The notes under the pieces were generated by a model, which saw only the letters and a list, made by a program, of their open reading frames with translations, made no database searches and was not told where the DNA came from. DNA of 64,000 nucleotides, taken from contig NZ_JWJG01000028.1 of assembly GCF_000818395.1 (NCBI RefSeq), positions 3,490,303 to 3,554,302 on the forward strand. Reading direction: 5' to 3'. Shown here piece after piece: positions 1 to 9,483 of this stretch (its first letter is position 1; the number at the start of each line of letters is the position of its first letter). This stretch comes from Noviherbaspirillum autotrophicum (GTDB lineage Bacteria; Pseudomonadota; Gammaproteobacteria; Burkholderiales; Burkholderiaceae_D). The translations under genes and the position numbers were made by a program.

Positions 1-356
1 TAGTTGGTGGCACGCGGCTCATGGTCGGGTTTTTGAACCCCGAGCGCGGCGGCGTCCTGGTCCATCGCTTCGATAAAGCGCTGAGTCAGTCGAGAAATGG
101 ACTCCCCATTTTCAACGGCACGCTTGATGATCTTGTCGTCGATGTCGGTGATATTGCGCACATAAGTGACTTCCAGCCCCGATGCCCGCAACCAGCGCTG
201 CACCATATCGAAAACCACCATTACGCGCGCATGTCCAAGATGGCAGAAGTCGTACACAGTCATGCCGCATACGTACATGCGAACTTTGCCGGCTTGCATA
301 GGAACAAACGTCTGCTTTTCACGTGCGAGCGTGTTGTAGATCTTAATGGCGGTCAT
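1..356 (-). CDS. cysS: Cysteinyl-tRNA synthetase, N-terminal part (cut by window edge)
   Basis: Class I aminoacyl-tRNA synthetase that charges tRNA-Cys in the cytoplasm. The minus strand from the ATG at 356 reads [14 protein letters not shown] and then a CysRS-type N-terminus with the Zn/active-site Cys context (VCGMTVYD) followed by HLGHAR, the family form of the class I HIGH signature. NITDIDDKI, a conserved CysRS block, lies about 25 residues further on. About 118 residues are visible and the remaining three quarters of the enzyme lie outside the window. The gene diverges from the cyclophilin pair. Identity is certain from the motifs; only the truncation limits the call. Confidence 0.95.
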   Translation of the reverse strand, partial: MTAIKIYNTLAREKQTFVPMQAGKVRMYVCGMTVYDFCHLGHARVMVVFDMVQRWLRASGLEVTYVRNITDIDDKIIKRAVENGESISRLTQRFIEAMDQDAAALGVQKPDHEPRATN

Positions 357-590
357 GGAAGGTTTTCCGTTTCGGCTGAGGATGCGTCACACACTTGGGC
401 GAACAGCCTACGGACTTTTTCGGAGCGTTTATGTGACATTCTGCAACAGGGTCGCCGAACCCTCTTGTGATGGGTATTTTGATAAAATGCGCCTTTCGCC
501 GCAGTATAACATCGAAGAAACCTCTCCCGGCGAAAGGGACAAGGAAGATACACAATCAATAATTGCCTGTAAAGAGATAAGGAACAAACG

Positions 591-1169
591 ATGAAATATT
601 CGCGTCGAGCTTTCGTTCAGCTGATGTCGGCCTTGGCTTTGACGGGAACGATGTACAGCGCCCAGGCGGCCGATACGCCACACGTATCGCTGAAGACCAA
701 CATGGGCGAGATCGTGCTCGAACTCTATCCGGAGAAGGCGCCGAAATCCGTCGCCAACTTCCTGCAGTACGTCAAGACCGGTCACTACAACGGGACGATC
801 TTCCATCGCGTGATCGACAACTTCATGATCCAGGGCGGCGGCTTCGACAAGAGCATGGCGCAAAAGCCAACCAATCCGCCGATTGAAAACGAAGCAAAGA
901 ACGGCCTGAAGAACGAGCCCTATACGGTCGCAATGGCGCGTACCGCATCCCCGCATTCGGCGTCTGCCCAGTTCTTCATCAACGTCAAGAACAACAGCTT
1001 CCTCGACTATCCTAGCCAGGACGGCTGGGGATATGCCGTATTCGGCAAGGTCATCAAGGGCACCGACGTCGTCGACAAGATCAAGTCGGTCGAAACCACG
1101 ACCGTTGGCCCGTTCCAGAACGTGCCGACCAAGCCGGTCGTGATCGAGTCGGCCTCCATCACCAAGTAA
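591..1169 (+). CDS. ppiA: Periplasmic cyclophilin-type peptidyl-prolyl cis-trans isomerase
   Basis: A 192-residue cyclophilin that isomerises X-Pro bonds. The N-terminus is a signal peptide (Arg-rich start, hydrophobic core, cleavage near AQA-AD at about residue 26), so it should act in the periplasm. Cyclophilin landmarks follow: FHRVI, MIQGGG, and a core AQFFINV. AAGGA precedes the ATG. It lies 24 bp upstream of a cytoplasmic paralogue with which it shares long, nearly identical DNA stretches, so the pair is probably a local duplication. The two are probably co-transcribed. Confidence 0.93.
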   Translation: MKYSRRAFVQLMSALALTGTMYSAQAADTPHVSLKTNMGEIVLELYPEKAPKSVANFLQYVKTGHYNGTIFHRVIDNFMIQGGGFDKSMAQKPTNPPIENEAKNGLKNEPYTVAMARTASPHSASAQFFINVKNNSFLDYPSQDGWGYAVFGKVIKGTDVVDKIKSVETTTVGPFQNVPTKPVVIESASITK

Positions 1170-1193
1170 CAACTCAACTTTTTAAGGATTCCC

Positions 1194-1682
1194 ATGGCTG
1201 TTGTCCTCACTACCAATCATGGCAAAATCAAGCTCGAACTCGACGCTGAAAAAGCCCCCAAAACTGTTGAAAACTTCCTTTCGTATGTACGTTCCGGCCA
1301 CTTCAACGGCACGATCTTCCACCGCGTTATCGATGGATTCATGATCCAGGGCGGCGGCTTCGAGCCTGGCATGAAGCAGAAGCCGACCGGCGAACCGATC
1401 GAAAACGAAGCAAAGAACGGCCTGAAGAACGAACCGTACACGATCGCGATGGCGCGCACCTCGTCCCCGCACTCGGCAACCGCCCAGTTCTTCATCAACG
1501 TCAAGAACAACAGCTTCCTCGACTATCCTGGCCAGGACGGCTGGGGTTACTGCGTCTTCGGCAAGGTCTCCGAAGGCACCGACATCGTCGACAAGATCAA
1601 GTCGGTCAAGACCACCCGTTCCGGCATGCATTCGGACGTACCGGTGGAAGACGTCGTCATTGAAAAAGCTGAAGAAGTCTAA
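1194..1682 (+). CDS. ppiB: Cytoplasmic cyclophilin-type peptidyl-prolyl cis-trans isomerase
   Basis: 162 residues, the usual length of PpiB, with no signal peptide. [14 protein letters not shown] and AQFFINV form the cyclophilin active-site region. It would speed prolyl isomerisation during protein folding in the cytoplasm. AAGGA lies about 8 bp before the ATG. The upstream neighbour is its exported paralogue; lpxH starts 15 bp downstream, so the three genes are likely one transcript, matching the common ppiB-lpxH order in betaproteobacteria. Confidence 0.94.
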   Translation: MAVVLTTNHGKIKLELDAEKAPKTVENFLSYVRSGHFNGTIFHRVIDGFMIQGGGFEPGMKQKPTGEPIENEAKNGLKNEPYTIAMARTSSPHSATAQFFINVKNNSFLDYPGQDGWGYCVFGKVSEGTDIVDKIKSVKTTRSGMHSDVPVEDVVIEKAEEV

Positions 1683-1697
1683 CCCTTCTGCAGACGC

Positions 1698-2510
1698 ATG
1701 CACGATCCGAATCCAGGCTTGAAGGCCACGAAGAAAGCGCAATCGAAACCGGTTGCGCTTTTTGTTTCAGATGTTCATTTGCAGGCATCCATGCCGCGCA
1801 CCACACAGGCATTTCTCGACTTTCTGAAACGTCATGCCGTCGACGCGCAACAGTTGTATCTGCTTGGCGATTTGTTCGAGTACTGGGCTGGGGACGATGA
1901 TCTCGGGTCCAGCTACACCAAGCAGATCGTCGATGCATTACGTACGACAGGCGAAGCTGGCGTGAAAATTTTCTGGATCGCCGGGAATCGCGATTTCCTG
2001 GTCGGCGCGGAGTTTGCATTGGCAACAGGCGTAACGTTATTGCCAGATCCGACGGTCGAGACGCTATGCGGCCGGCGCATCGTGCTCACCCATGGCGACG
2101 CCCTGTGCACCGATGATTACGATTACATGGCGTTCCGGAACCAGGTGAGGACGCCGGGGTGGCAAACCCAGTTCCTGGCGATGCCTCTGGCACAGCGCAA
2201 GGCCATCATCGAAGGGCTACGCAACGGAAGCCGCGAAGCACAACGCGGCAAGTCATACGACATCATGGACGTGAATGCGGGAGCGACCGCAGCTCTGTTC
2301 GATGCTACAGTTGCCACAGTCATGATTCATGGTCACACGCATCGACCGGCATGCCATGAATATTCAAGCGACGGCCAATTGCGGCTGCGCTACGTGCTCC
2401 CCGACTGGGATTGCGAGGCAAACGCGGCGCGCGGCGGATGGCTCGCACTGAACGCCGACGGCTCTATCACGCACTTCAGGTTTGACGGTTCTAGTCAAAC
2501 TGTTTCTTGA
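1698..2510 (+). CDS. lpxH: UDP-2,3-diacylglucosamine diphosphatase LpxH
   Basis: Metallophosphoesterase that hydrolyses UDP-2,3-diacylglucosamine to lipid X in lipid A synthesis at the inner membrane. The five calcineurin-type metal motifs are visible in order: SDVHL, GDLFEYW, GNRDF, THGD and HGHTHRP. Length is 270 residues, slightly longer than the usual 240 or so because of an N-terminal extension before the first motif; an ATG at 1698 was chosen although its ribosome-binding site is weak. Its 3' end overlaps the convergent YceH-type gene by 20 bp. Confidence 0.93.
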   Translation: MHDPNPGLKATKKAQSKPVALFVSDVHLQASMPRTTQAFLDFLKRHAVDAQQLYLLGDLFEYWAGDDDLGSSYTKQIVDALRTTGEAGVKIFWIAGNRDFLVGAEFALATGVTLLPDPTVETLCGRRIVLTHGDALCTDDYDYMAFRNQVRTPGWQTQFLAMPLAQRKAIIEGLRNGSREAQRGKSYDIMDVNAGATAALFDATVATVMIHGHTHRPACHEYSSDGQLRLRYVLPDWDCEANAARGGWLALNADGSITHFRFDGSSQTVS

Positions 2511-3210
2511 AATTGTCGAACTGCGCGCTGAGCCGCTCAACCTCGCCGCGCAGCCATACCACCTCCGCCTCGAGCTGCGCCACGCGGTCCTGGCGTGGCA
2601 CCTCGGCCGCGCCGGAGAAACCGGCTGCGGTTTCCTGCCGCTCGATCACTTCTTCGCCTGCCAACAGATGCGCGTAGCGCGCCTCTTTCGTGCCCGGCGC
2701 GCGCGCAAGGCGCGCTACCAGCGGCGGGAACTTATCGATCAGGAACTGCAACCCCTGCTCCACGTCCGCCACAGTTGCGAATTCATGCAACCGTCCGCTG
2801 CGCGAACGGATCTCGCCGGCGGTCTGAATTCCACGCAGCATCAAAATTGTCAGCACCGCAAGCTTGTCCTGCTCGAGCGACCACTTCATCCGCATCCGGT
2901 GCTCGTACTTCGCCACCCGCGCGCCGGCCTGTCGCACCTCGGATACCAGCTTTCTCTGTGCCAGGCGCTGCAAGACGTCCTGCACCGTCTCCTCGGAAAT
3001 CGACATCACCGGATCTCGACTGGACAATTGGTTGCAGCCGTTGGTCAGCGCATTGAGCGACAAGGGATAATTATCCGGCGTGAGCGCCTCTTTTTCCGCC
3101 AATACGGCGAGCACACGCACCTCGAACGGATCGAGCACTTCCCGCCCGTCCGCAGAAGCATCCGCCAGTTGCGGCGCAATCGTGTCAGTCACAGCAACAT
3201 CCTCATTCAA
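2491..3210 (-). CDS. YceH family protein (DUF480)
   Basis: DUF480 proteins contain two winged-helix-like folds; their role is not well defined. Visible family features are the opening [20 protein letters not shown], the CNQ..SRDPVM block and the run of helices with DVLQRL. The reading frame opens at a TTG (3210) or a GTG (3192); no in-frame ATG exists near the 5' end, so the exact start is uncertain by six codons. The start overlaps the 3' end of cysE by up to 8 bp, so the two are translationally coupled on the minus strand. A coiled-coil-like C-terminus ends the 233-239 residue protein. Confidence 0.85.
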   Translation of the reverse strand: MNEDVAVTDTIAPQLADASADGREVLDPFEVRVLAVLAEKEALTPDNYPLSLNALTNGCNQLSSRDPVMSISEETVQDVLQRLAQRKLVSEVRQAGARVAKYEHRMRMKWSLEQDKLAVLTILMLRGIQTAGEIRSRSGRLHEFATVADVEQGLQFLIDKFPPLVARLARAPGTKEARYAHLLAGEEVIERQETAAGFSGAAEVPRQDRVAQLEAEVVWLRGEVERLSAQFDNFKKQFD

Positions 3211-3955
3211 CCAACTTATTCAATTTCGCAGGATCGAAATGATCAGACTGCGGCAATACTTCACAATTCAAGCCGGCCGCATTTAACGCAGCGATAATTT
3301 CCTGCATCTGCCGCTCCTGGGCGACCGCGCGGTCGATTAACTGGTGCAAGGCGGTCGACAGCGGATCGTCGCCGCTGTTGGGTGTCACGCCGTAGGCCGC
3401 GAACACACGCGCCGCAGCTTCTTCGCGCTGCCTGTTGGCGTCCTTTTGCATGATGTGGGCGGGATTGCCGACTGCCGTCGCACCCGCAGGCACTTCCTTC
3501 ACCACCACGGCATTGGAGCCGACCTTCGCCCCTTCGCCGACCGTAAATCCACCCAAGACCTTGGCCCCCGCACCGATAATCACGCCGCGCCCCAAGGTCG
3601 GATGGCGCTTGGCGCCCTTGCTTAACGAAGTGCCGCCCAGCGTTACGCCTTGATAAATGGTGCAATCGTCACCGATCTCGGCCGTTTCTCCGATCACGAC
3701 GCCAAAACCATGGTCGATGAAAACTCTCCGCCCGATCGTCGCGCCAGGGTGAATCTCAATCCCGGTAAGGCCGCGCGCAATGTGCGAAATGAACCGTCCC
3801 AGCCATTTCAGCCCGTGCACCCAGCACAGATGTGCCCAACGGTGCATCATGATCGCGTGCAACCCCGGATAACAAGTCAGCACTTCCCATGCGGTACGGG
3901 CAGCGGGGTCACGCTCGATAATGCTGGAAATGTCTTCGCGGATGCGGCTGAACAT
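3203..3955 (-). CDS. cysE: Serine O-acetyltransferase
   Basis: Acetylates L-serine with acetyl-CoA, the first committed step of cysteine synthesis. The start [12 protein letters not shown] at 3955 gives 250 residues, the normal size of the short CysE type; a longer upstream reading frame exists but is rich in low-quality sequence. The C-terminal half has the left-handed beta-helix hexapeptide pattern ([37 protein letters not shown]) typical of the transferase. No strong ribosome-binding site is seen. It is upstream of, and overlaps, the YceH gene. Confidence 0.93.
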   Translation of the reverse strand: MFSRIREDISSIIERDPAARTAWEVLTCYPGLHAIMMHRWAHLCWVHGLKWLGRFISHIARGLTGIEIHPGATIGRRVFIDHGFGVVIGETAEIGDDCTIYQGVTLGGTSLSKGAKRHPTLGRGVIIGAGAKVLGGFTVGEGAKVGSNAVVVKEVPAGATAVGNPAHIMQKDANRQREEAAARVFAAYGVTPNSGDDPLSTALHQLIDRAVAQERQMQEIIAALNAAGLNCEVLPQSDHFDPAKLNKLVE

Positions 3956-4083
3956 AAAAATGCAGATGGCTTGTTGAAACCGTAATGTTATCGCGTTGAT
4001 TGCGTCCACGAAACCAGGGAGGTGCGCCTCCCTTCGCGCGCGGCAAGCGCCGCCCGCGTACGTCTGACAGGGTAGGAGGCGAG

Positions 4084-4824
4084 TTATGCCAGCGCGATCC
4101 GCTGGCGTCGCGCTTCGTACAGGCATACGCCGGACGCCACTGAGACGTTCAGGCTTTCCACCGCACCATGCATCGGTATGCTGACCAGTACATCGCAAGT
4201 TTCACGCGTCAGCCGCCTCATGCCTTCCCCCTCCGAACCCATTACCAGCGCAACTGGCCCCTTAAAGTCGGCTTCATAGAGATTTTTCTCTGCATCGTCA
4301 GTTGTACCGATCAGCCAGACGTCGCGTTCCTTGAGCTCTCGCATGGTGCGAGCAAGGTTGGTGACAGTGATATAGGGAACCGTATCGGCGGCACCGCTGG
4401 CAACCTTGGCAGCGGTCGCATTCAGTCCGACAGCGCGGTCTTTAGGCGCAATCACTGCGTGCGCTCCGGCGCCGTCGGCCACACGGAGGCATGCTCCCAG
4501 GTTATGCGGGTCCGTGATGCCGTCCAGAATCAGCAGCAAGGGAGGTCCTTCGATCGCATCGAGCAGTTCGTCGAGATTGCGCGCAAGCGAAAGCTCTCCT
4601 GCCTTGGCGACAACGCCTTGATGACGGCGCGTACCCACCATGCCGTCGAGTCGCTGTCCATCCGCATGGATAATGCGCACCTTGGCGCCTTCCGCTGCGC
4701 GTAGCAGGTCAGTCATGCGGCGATCATGGCGGCTGGCATCGACATACATTTCCTCGATCGAGGACGCATCGTGGCGCAGCCGGGCTGTCACGGCGTGAAA
4801 GCCAAAAATCATTTTACTTTTCAT
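4084..4824 (-). CDS. rlmB: 23S rRNA (guanosine(2251)-2'-O)-methyltransferase RlmB
   Basis: SPOUT-class (TrmH family) methyltransferase that modifies G2251 in the peptidyl-transferase loop of 23S rRNA. The 246-residue protein has an N-terminal substrate-binding domain (IFGFHAV...) and the knotted SAM site with [26 protein letters not shown] and [13 protein letters not shown]. It begins 3 bp after the rnr stop codon, the conserved rnr-rlmB pair, so both are transcribed together. Confidence 0.96.
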   Translation of the reverse strand: MKSKMIFGFHAVTARLRHDASSIEEMYVDASRHDRRMTDLLRAAEGAKVRIIHADGQRLDGMVGTRRHQGVVAKAGELSLARNLDELLDAIEGPPLLLILDGITDPHNLGACLRVADGAGAHAVIAPKDRAVGLNATAAKVASGAADTVPYITVTNLARTMRELKERDVWLIGTTDDAEKNLYEADFKGPVALVMGSEGEGMRRLTRETCDVLVSIPMHGAVESLNVSVASGVCLYEARRQRIALA

Positions 4825-4827
4825 GTC

Positions 4828-7296
4828 TTATCTTTTTTTCTTCCCGGCCTTGCCGGGCTTTGCCCGCGCATTGGCGGATCGGGAGGGCTTGCTTGCGCCA
4901 GACAGCGACTTCGCACGCTTGTCCTTTGCAGGCTTGCCTGCCTCGGACTTGCGTGGCGTCTTTGCCGAAGCCGTTTTTGCCGGCGCTTTCTTTTCGCGGG
5001 CATGTTCGGCGTCGGCACGACGCGCCTCGTTTCTCAGCACGGTCCGAATGCCAGGTTCGTTCACCAACCGCAAATCGATCTTGCGCGCATCCAGGTCGAC
5101 CCTGCTCACCTGCACTGTCACGCGGTCAGTCAACTGATAGCGGATGCCGGTACGCTCGCCGCGCAGCTCATGGCGAACTTCATCGTACTGGAAGTAGTCC
5201 GCGCCCAGCTCGGTAACATGCACCATCCCTTCGATGAACAATGTGTCGAGCTGCACGAAAATGCCGAACGGGGCAACCCCGGAAATCGTGCCGGTAAATT
5301 CCTCGCCGAGTTTGTCGCGAATGAAATAGCACTTCAGCCAGGCTTCGACGTCGCGCGACGCTTCGTCCGCACGACGCTCGTTGGCAGAGCAGTGAATGCC
5401 GAGCGACTCCCAGATTGCGAGCTCTCCCTCTTTCCTTTTCTTGCCCGCTGCCTTGTCCTCGGCAAGCATCTTGCGCGCAGCCGGCGACAATGTCGTATTC
5501 AGGCTGCCGATATCGATTCCCTTCGGCTCGTAGCGCTTACCCTGCAGGATCGCCTTGATCGCCCGATGCGTCAGCAAATCCGGATAACGTCGGATCGGGC
5601 TGGTGAAATGCGCATACGCCTCATAGGCCAGTCCGAAGTGACCGATGTTGTCAGGACTGTACACTGCCTGCTGCATCGAGCGCAGCAGCATGGTCTGCAG
5701 CAGTACCGCATCCGGACGCAGTTTGATCTTCGGTATCAGCTCGGCATAGTCCGAGGCGGTCGGCGTATCCCCACCTCCCAGGTGCAACCCCATTTGCTTG
5801 AGGAAGGTTCTGACTTGGTTGAGCTTTTCCTTGGATGGCGCCGCATGCACACGATACATGCCGGGATGCTTGTGCCGCGCCAGCAGGTCTGCTGCACAAA
5901 CGTTAGCCGCCAGCATGCACTCCTCAATCAGGCGGTGTGCGTCATTGCGCGTGCGCGGCAAAATCTGTTCAATCTTGCCTGCCGCATTGCAGACGATATA
6001 GGTTTCGGTCGTTTCGAAATCGATCGCACCACGCTTCTGGCGTGCATGCAATAGCGCATTGAACACGTCGTACAGGTTCAGCAAATACGGCACCAGGGCA
6101 TGGCGCTTGGCAGCCTCCGCCCCCTTGGTGTTTTCCAGGATGGCGGCGACCTCGGTGTAGGTCAGCCGGGCAGCCGAATGGATCACCGCTGGATAAAACT
6201 GGTAAGCCTTGATTTCGCCCTTGGCGGTAATGACTGCGTCGCAGACGAGTGTCAGGCGATCGACATCGGGATTCAATGAGCACAGCCCATTGGAGAGCTT
6301 CTCCGGCAGCATCGGGATCACCCGCCGCGGAAAGTATACGGAAGTACTGCGCTCCAATGCGTCGGCATCGAGTGCATCGTTCGGCTTCACATAGTGGCTC
6401 ACATCGGCGATCGCGACAATCAGTCGAAATGCCTTGCTGCGCCCGACCTTTACAGGTTCGCAGTAAACGGCATCGTCGAAGTCGCGCGCATCCTCGCCAT
6501 CGATCGTCACCATGGGAATGTCGCGCAAATCGACGCGGTCGGCCAGATCGGCGGGGCGCACTTGCGCCGGCAGCTTGGCAGCCTGCTTTTTCGCCGCATC
6601 GGAAAATTCGTGTGGCACGCCATACTTGCGTACCGCAATTTCGATTTCCATACCAGGATCGTCGATGTCTCCCAGGACTTCGACGATCTTCCCGACCGGC
6701 TGCGTATAGCGTGACGGCTGCTCCAGCAACTCCACGCTCACAACCTGCCCTGTCTTCGCCTTGCCTGGCGAGCCGGACAGAAGGATATCCTGCCCGATTC
6801 TCTTGTCTTCAGGCGCGACGATCCAAACGCCGTTCTCGTTCAGCAGACGACCGATCACGTGCGTATTGGCACGTTCGACGACCTCGACGATCGTTCCTTC
6901 CGGGCGTCCTCGGCGGTCGGTGCCGACAATGCGAATCTGCACGCGATCACCGTGCAAGACCTTCTGCATTTCCTTTTCCGGCAAAAAGACGTCATCGCCG
7001 CCCTCGTCCGGCATCAGGAAACCGTAGCCTTCCCGGTGGCTGCTCACCCTGCCTTCGATAAAGTTGGCGTGATGCGTGAGTTGGTATTGGCCGCTTCGAT
7101 TCGGCTTGATCTGACCGTCACGTTCCATTGCATTCAGACGGCGCATCAAGCCGTCCATTTCATTGGGTTTGACGGCGAGTGCCGCAGCCAGGGCGTGCGC
7201 ATCCTGCGGTTCGGCCGCAGTGCGCAGGATGCCGAGAATTTCCTCCCGGCTGGGAATGGTGTAGGAGAATTGGTTCAAATGGGTGCTTCTATTCAT
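4828..7296 (-). CDS. rnr: Ribonuclease R
   Basis: Processive 3'-5' exoribonuclease that degrades structured RNA and takes part in rRNA and tmRNA-linked quality control. The 822-residue chain shows an N-terminal winged helix (about 10-75), cold-shock domains (about 80-250), the RNB catalytic domain with the metal-binding run DGEDARDFDDAV, and a C-terminal S1 domain (SGVAPFGIFVQL). It ends in a Lys/Arg/Ala-rich tail of about 70 residues, as in other RNase R proteins. ATG at 7296 gives the normal N-terminus. rlmB follows 3 bp downstream. Confidence 0.96.
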   Translation of the reverse strand: MNRSTHLNQFSYTIPSREEILGILRTAAEPQDAHALAAALAVKPNEMDGLMRRLNAMERDGQIKPNRSGQYQLTHHANFIEGRVSSHREGYGFLMPDEGGDDVFLPEKEMQKVLHGDRVQIRIVGTDRRGRPEGTIVEVVERANTHVIGRLLNENGVWIVAPEDKRIGQDILLSGSPGKAKTGQVVSVELLEQPSRYTQPVGKIVEVLGDIDDPGMEIEIAVRKYGVPHEFSDAAKKQAAKLPAQVRPADLADRVDLRDIPMVTIDGEDARDFDDAVYCEPVKVGRSKAFRLIVAIADVSHYVKPNDALDADALERSTSVYFPRRVIPMLPEKLSNGLCSLNPDVDRLTLVCDAVITAKGEIKAYQFYPAVIHSAARLTYTEVAAILENTKGAEAAKRHALVPYLLNLYDVFNALLHARQKRGAIDFETTETYIVCNAAGKIEQILPRTRNDAHRLIEECMLAANVCAADLLARHKHPGMYRVHAAPSKEKLNQVRTFLKQMGLHLGGGDTPTASDYAELIPKIKLRPDAVLLQTMLLRSMQQAVYSPDNIGHFGLAYEAYAHFTSPIRRYPDLLTHRAIKAILQGKRYEPKGIDIGSLNTTLSPAARKMLAEDKAAGKKRKEGELAIWESLGIHCSANERRADEASRDVEAWLKCYFIRDKLGEEFTGTISGVAPFGIFVQLDTLFIEGMVHVTELGADYFQYDEVRHELRGERTGIRYQLTDRVTVQVSRVDLDARKIDLRLVNEPGIRTVLRNEARRADAEHAREKKAPAKTASAKTPRKSEAGKPAKDKRAKSLSGASKPSRSANARAKPGKAGKKKR

Positions 7297-7380
7297 TATT
7301 ATTAATACGGGCTTAAGTGTAACGGAGGACTCCGTATTTACCTAACCCCAACTTTCGTAAAAATCCATTGCATCAGTGAA

Positions 7381-7408
7381 TTGACATCCATTGGGATTCC
7401 GCTATAAT
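7381..7408 (+). promoter_or_regulatory. Sigma-70 promoter of the tRNA-Leu pair
   Basis: TTGACA at 7381-7386 and TATAAT at 7403-7408 are perfect -35 and -10 hexamers with a 16-bp spacer, 16 bp before the first tRNA-Leu. This is the strongest promoter match seen in the window. Confidence 0.85.
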
Positions 7409-7424
7409 TCTGATCTTTCGCATC

Positions 7425-7511
7425 GCCCAGATGGCGGAATTGGTAGACGCACTAGGTTCAGGTCCTAGCGGTGGCAACACTGTGGAGGTTCGAGTCCTCT
7501 TCTGGGCACCA
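7425..7511 (+). tRNA. tRNA-Leu (anticodon CAG)
   Basis: Class II tRNA of 87 nt. Acceptor arms GCCCAGA/TCTGGGC pair, the anticodon stem CTAGG/CCTAG encloses loop TTCAGGT with anticodon CAG, a long variable arm follows, then GGTTCGAGTCC and an encoded CCA. It reads CUG codons. Confidence 0.96.
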
Positions 7512-7556
7512 CTCTCATGCAGTGGTCATGGCGACATGACGCCAGCACACTCTTCA

Positions 7557-7641
7557 GCCCAGATGGCGGAATTGGTAGACGCGCAACGTTGAGGTCGTTG
7601 TGTCTTAGGACGTGGAGGTTCGAGTCCTCTTCTGGGCACCA
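7557..7641 (+). tRNA. tRNA-Leu (anticodon GAG)
   Basis: Class II tRNA of 85 nt with the same acceptor stem (GCCCAGA/TCTGGGC) and T-arm as the preceding tRNA. Anticodon stem CAACG/CGTTG encloses TTGAGGT, giving GAG, which reads CUC/CUU. CCA is encoded. The 45-bp spacer to the first gene suggests one precursor transcript. The two genes look like a tandem duplication that diverged in the anticodon and variable arms. Confidence 0.95.
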
Positions 7642-7831
7642 TTCTCGCAGCAGTCCCGCCTTGGCGGATGCCTTCGCTCCCCCTGGCGGGGCTTGCCCAG
7701 AAAAATACTATCCTTCTTCGAATTACGCGCTGCGGGCGGAAAGTATCCACCGCGTGTCGGCAGTCTTGCCTCCTCTTTCCTGAAACAGACCGGCGCACCA
7801 AACGCCGGCTATCCTTTGCAAAGGCCTCCGG

Positions 7832-8212
7832 CTAGCCCAGAGAATTCACGGCGCGCTGGGCCTGCTCGATTGCCGCAGCCAGTACATGGTTGGGCGCCGC
7901 GCTGATCGCATCGATGATCGGCGGAAGTGTCTCGCGCAGCCATTTCACTTCATCTTCGAGCGCGTAAAGGCGGCCTTCCTGCTGTTGCCTGTCGACGATG
8001 ACGGCCAGGCGGCTGAGAATTTCAGTTCCGACAGGTTCATTGGTTATCAGGGTCCACAGTAATCCCATCATCTGCAGTTCCCCGATATGGCCCATGTCGA
8101 GCCAGTCAGTGTCGAGCGAGATCAGCGCGACGCGCGCAGGCAATTCTGTTTTGATCAGATGCTTTGCGTTACCGGGCAGCAGGGCATTGCGGGGGACATG
8201 TTTTTTTTTCAT
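7832..8212 (-). CDS. Hypothetical protein (126 aa)
   Basis: I do not recognise this family. From the ATG at 8212 the protein begins MKKKHVPRN, then a mixed segment followed by three probable helices; the C-terminal half (LEDEVKWLRETLPPIIDAI) is amphipathic and may form a coiled coil. It has no signal peptide or membrane segment. The three lysine codons after the start form a nine-adenine run, a slippage-prone tract. A longer upstream open frame (to 8482) exists but has poor composition and overlaps the next small gene. Moderately sure it is expressed, from frame length and start context only. Confidence 0.5.
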   Translation of the reverse strand: MKKKHVPRNALLPGNAKHLIKTELPARVALISLDTDWLDMGHIGELQMMGLLWTLITNEPVGTEILSRLAVIVDRQQQEGRLYALEDEVKWLRETLPPIIDAISAAPNHVLAAAIEQAQRAVNSLG

Positions 8213-8375
8213 CGTTGCTCTGAAAATACTGAGATGCTGTTGCTGATCGGACTGTAGCACGCCCCGCCTTGCCGGGAGCCTTTTTACATGATTATCGGCA
8301 ACATTTTTATCTAACAGCATCGACAGGGCATGTTCGGCCACTCTCGCTTTTGCCCGGGAACCGTCCACCCATTTC

Positions 8376-8576
8376 TTAGTCGTGCAAGGCTGCCTTCGCC
8401 GCTTCTTCCGGCGACAATCCGTCATAGAACATGTCGGTGAACCACTCGACCTGTTCCTCGATATGTTCTTGTGCCTGGGCAAGCGTAGCGCCGCCGGCCA
8501 CCAGAAATCCTTCCACTTCCGTGCACCACTGAATTAACGCTTCGGTTTCCGGATCAAGCTTCTCTTTTTTCGCCAT
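8376..8576 (-). CDS. Small hypothetical protein (66 aa)
   Basis: A small acidic, helical protein starting MAKKEKLDPETEAL. AAGAGGAAAA stands 5-6 bp before the ATG, a good ribosome-binding site. It contains EEQVEWFTDMFYDGLSPEEAA, which looks like a compact helical bundle. No family recognised. It lies on the same strand as the 75-residue gene upstream and could be co-transcribed with it (45-bp gap). Confidence 0.6.
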   Translation of the reverse strand: MAKKEKLDPETEALIQWCTEVEGFLVAGGATLAQAQEHIEEQVEWFTDMFYDGLSPEEAAKAALHD

Positions 8577-8621
8577 CGGATTTTCCTCTTCCTGTAAATG
8601 ATGTGATCGCTTCAGCCAGGA

Positions 8622-8849
8622 TCACAATGCTGCCGTCGTCCTGATTACCGTAACACGGCTAATGAGGAATTCACCGTCTACCACGGTTCGGTGCGGAATG
8701 CCGATCACATTGAATCCCGGCCCGCCATCGTCGAGCCAGCGTTGCGCCATCGGATCGAACTCCTGCGGCTTGATGCGGAGCATTTGCGCGGTGATGACAA
8801 ACTGCGCGCCGGCTTTTTGTTTTCTTACCAAATCCTCAATGGAAGCCAT
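8622..8849 (-). CDS. Small hypothetical protein (75 aa)
   Basis: Begins MASIEDLVRKQKAG after an AAAGGTGAGG-type ribosome-binding site. Mixed alpha/beta composition, soluble, with the short block WLDDGGPGF. No family recognised and no motif suggests a function. It is the first of three same-strand small genes between the PHB-esterase region and the tRNA-Leu pair. Confidence 0.55.
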   Translation of the reverse strand: MASIEDLVRKQKAGAQFVITAQMLRIKPQEFDPMAQRWLDDGGPGFNVIGIPHRTVVDGEFLISRVTVIRTTAAL

Positions 8850-9038
8850 ACCTCACCTTTTCCGTCGTGACTGCCCATCATAAAGCAGTTTTCCGGAGAG
8901 ATTCTATCGAGGCAACCGGTTTCAGCGGCGCCCACGAAGAGATCAATCTTTTCATCAACATCCATGAAGCTGAAAAACCATCCACATGGATGGGAACTGG
9001 ATGGTGATTGGCTGGTCATAACGTGAAAGGAGACACTC

Positions 9039-9464
9039 ATGGGACGCGAGATCGTTGTGCAGGATAACCGGGCGAAACCCGGCGACACCGAGAAAATCAC
9101 CATTAACCTCGGGCCGATCGACCTCGGCCAGATCGACTTGCTGGTGCAGGAAGGTTTCTATTCCAACCGCACGGATCTCATCCGTACCGCGATCCGCAAC
9201 CAGTTGCAGTTACACGGCGACGTGATCAAACAAACGGTCGCGCGCAAAAGCCTCGTTCTTGGCTTGCAACATTACACCCGTGCCGACCTGGAGGCGGTGC
9301 GGGACTCCGGACAGAAGCTGCAGATACAGGTGCTGGGGCTGGCAAGCATCGGCGCGGATGTCACGCCCGAACTGGCGCTGGCCGCCATCGACTCTGTCAC
9401 CGTGCTGGGTGCCTTGCACGCCAGCGCAGCCGTCAAGGCCGCCTTGGCCGGACGGATACATTAA
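9039..9464 (+). CDS. Ribbon-helix-helix (CopG-like) transcriptional regulator
   Basis: 141 residues. Residues about 20-60 (KITINLGPIDLGQIDLLVQ...YSNRTDLIRTAIRNQL) fit a ribbon-helix-helix DNA-binding fold: a beta strand followed by two helices with a G-F-Y-S-N-R turn. The C-terminal 80 residues probably form a dimer or ligand module. AAAGGAGA precedes the ATG. It is 19 bp upstream of the PHB-depolymerase-family esterase, so it may regulate that gene, which is inference from position. Confidence 0.75.
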   Translation: MGREIVVQDNRAKPGDTEKITINLGPIDLGQIDLLVQEGFYSNRTDLIRTAIRNQLQLHGDVIKQTVARKSLVLGLQHYTRADLEAVRDSGQKLQIQVLGLASIGADVTPELALAAIDSVTVLGALHASAAVKAALAGRIH

Positions 9465-9483
9465 CTACTTACGAAAGAATGCC

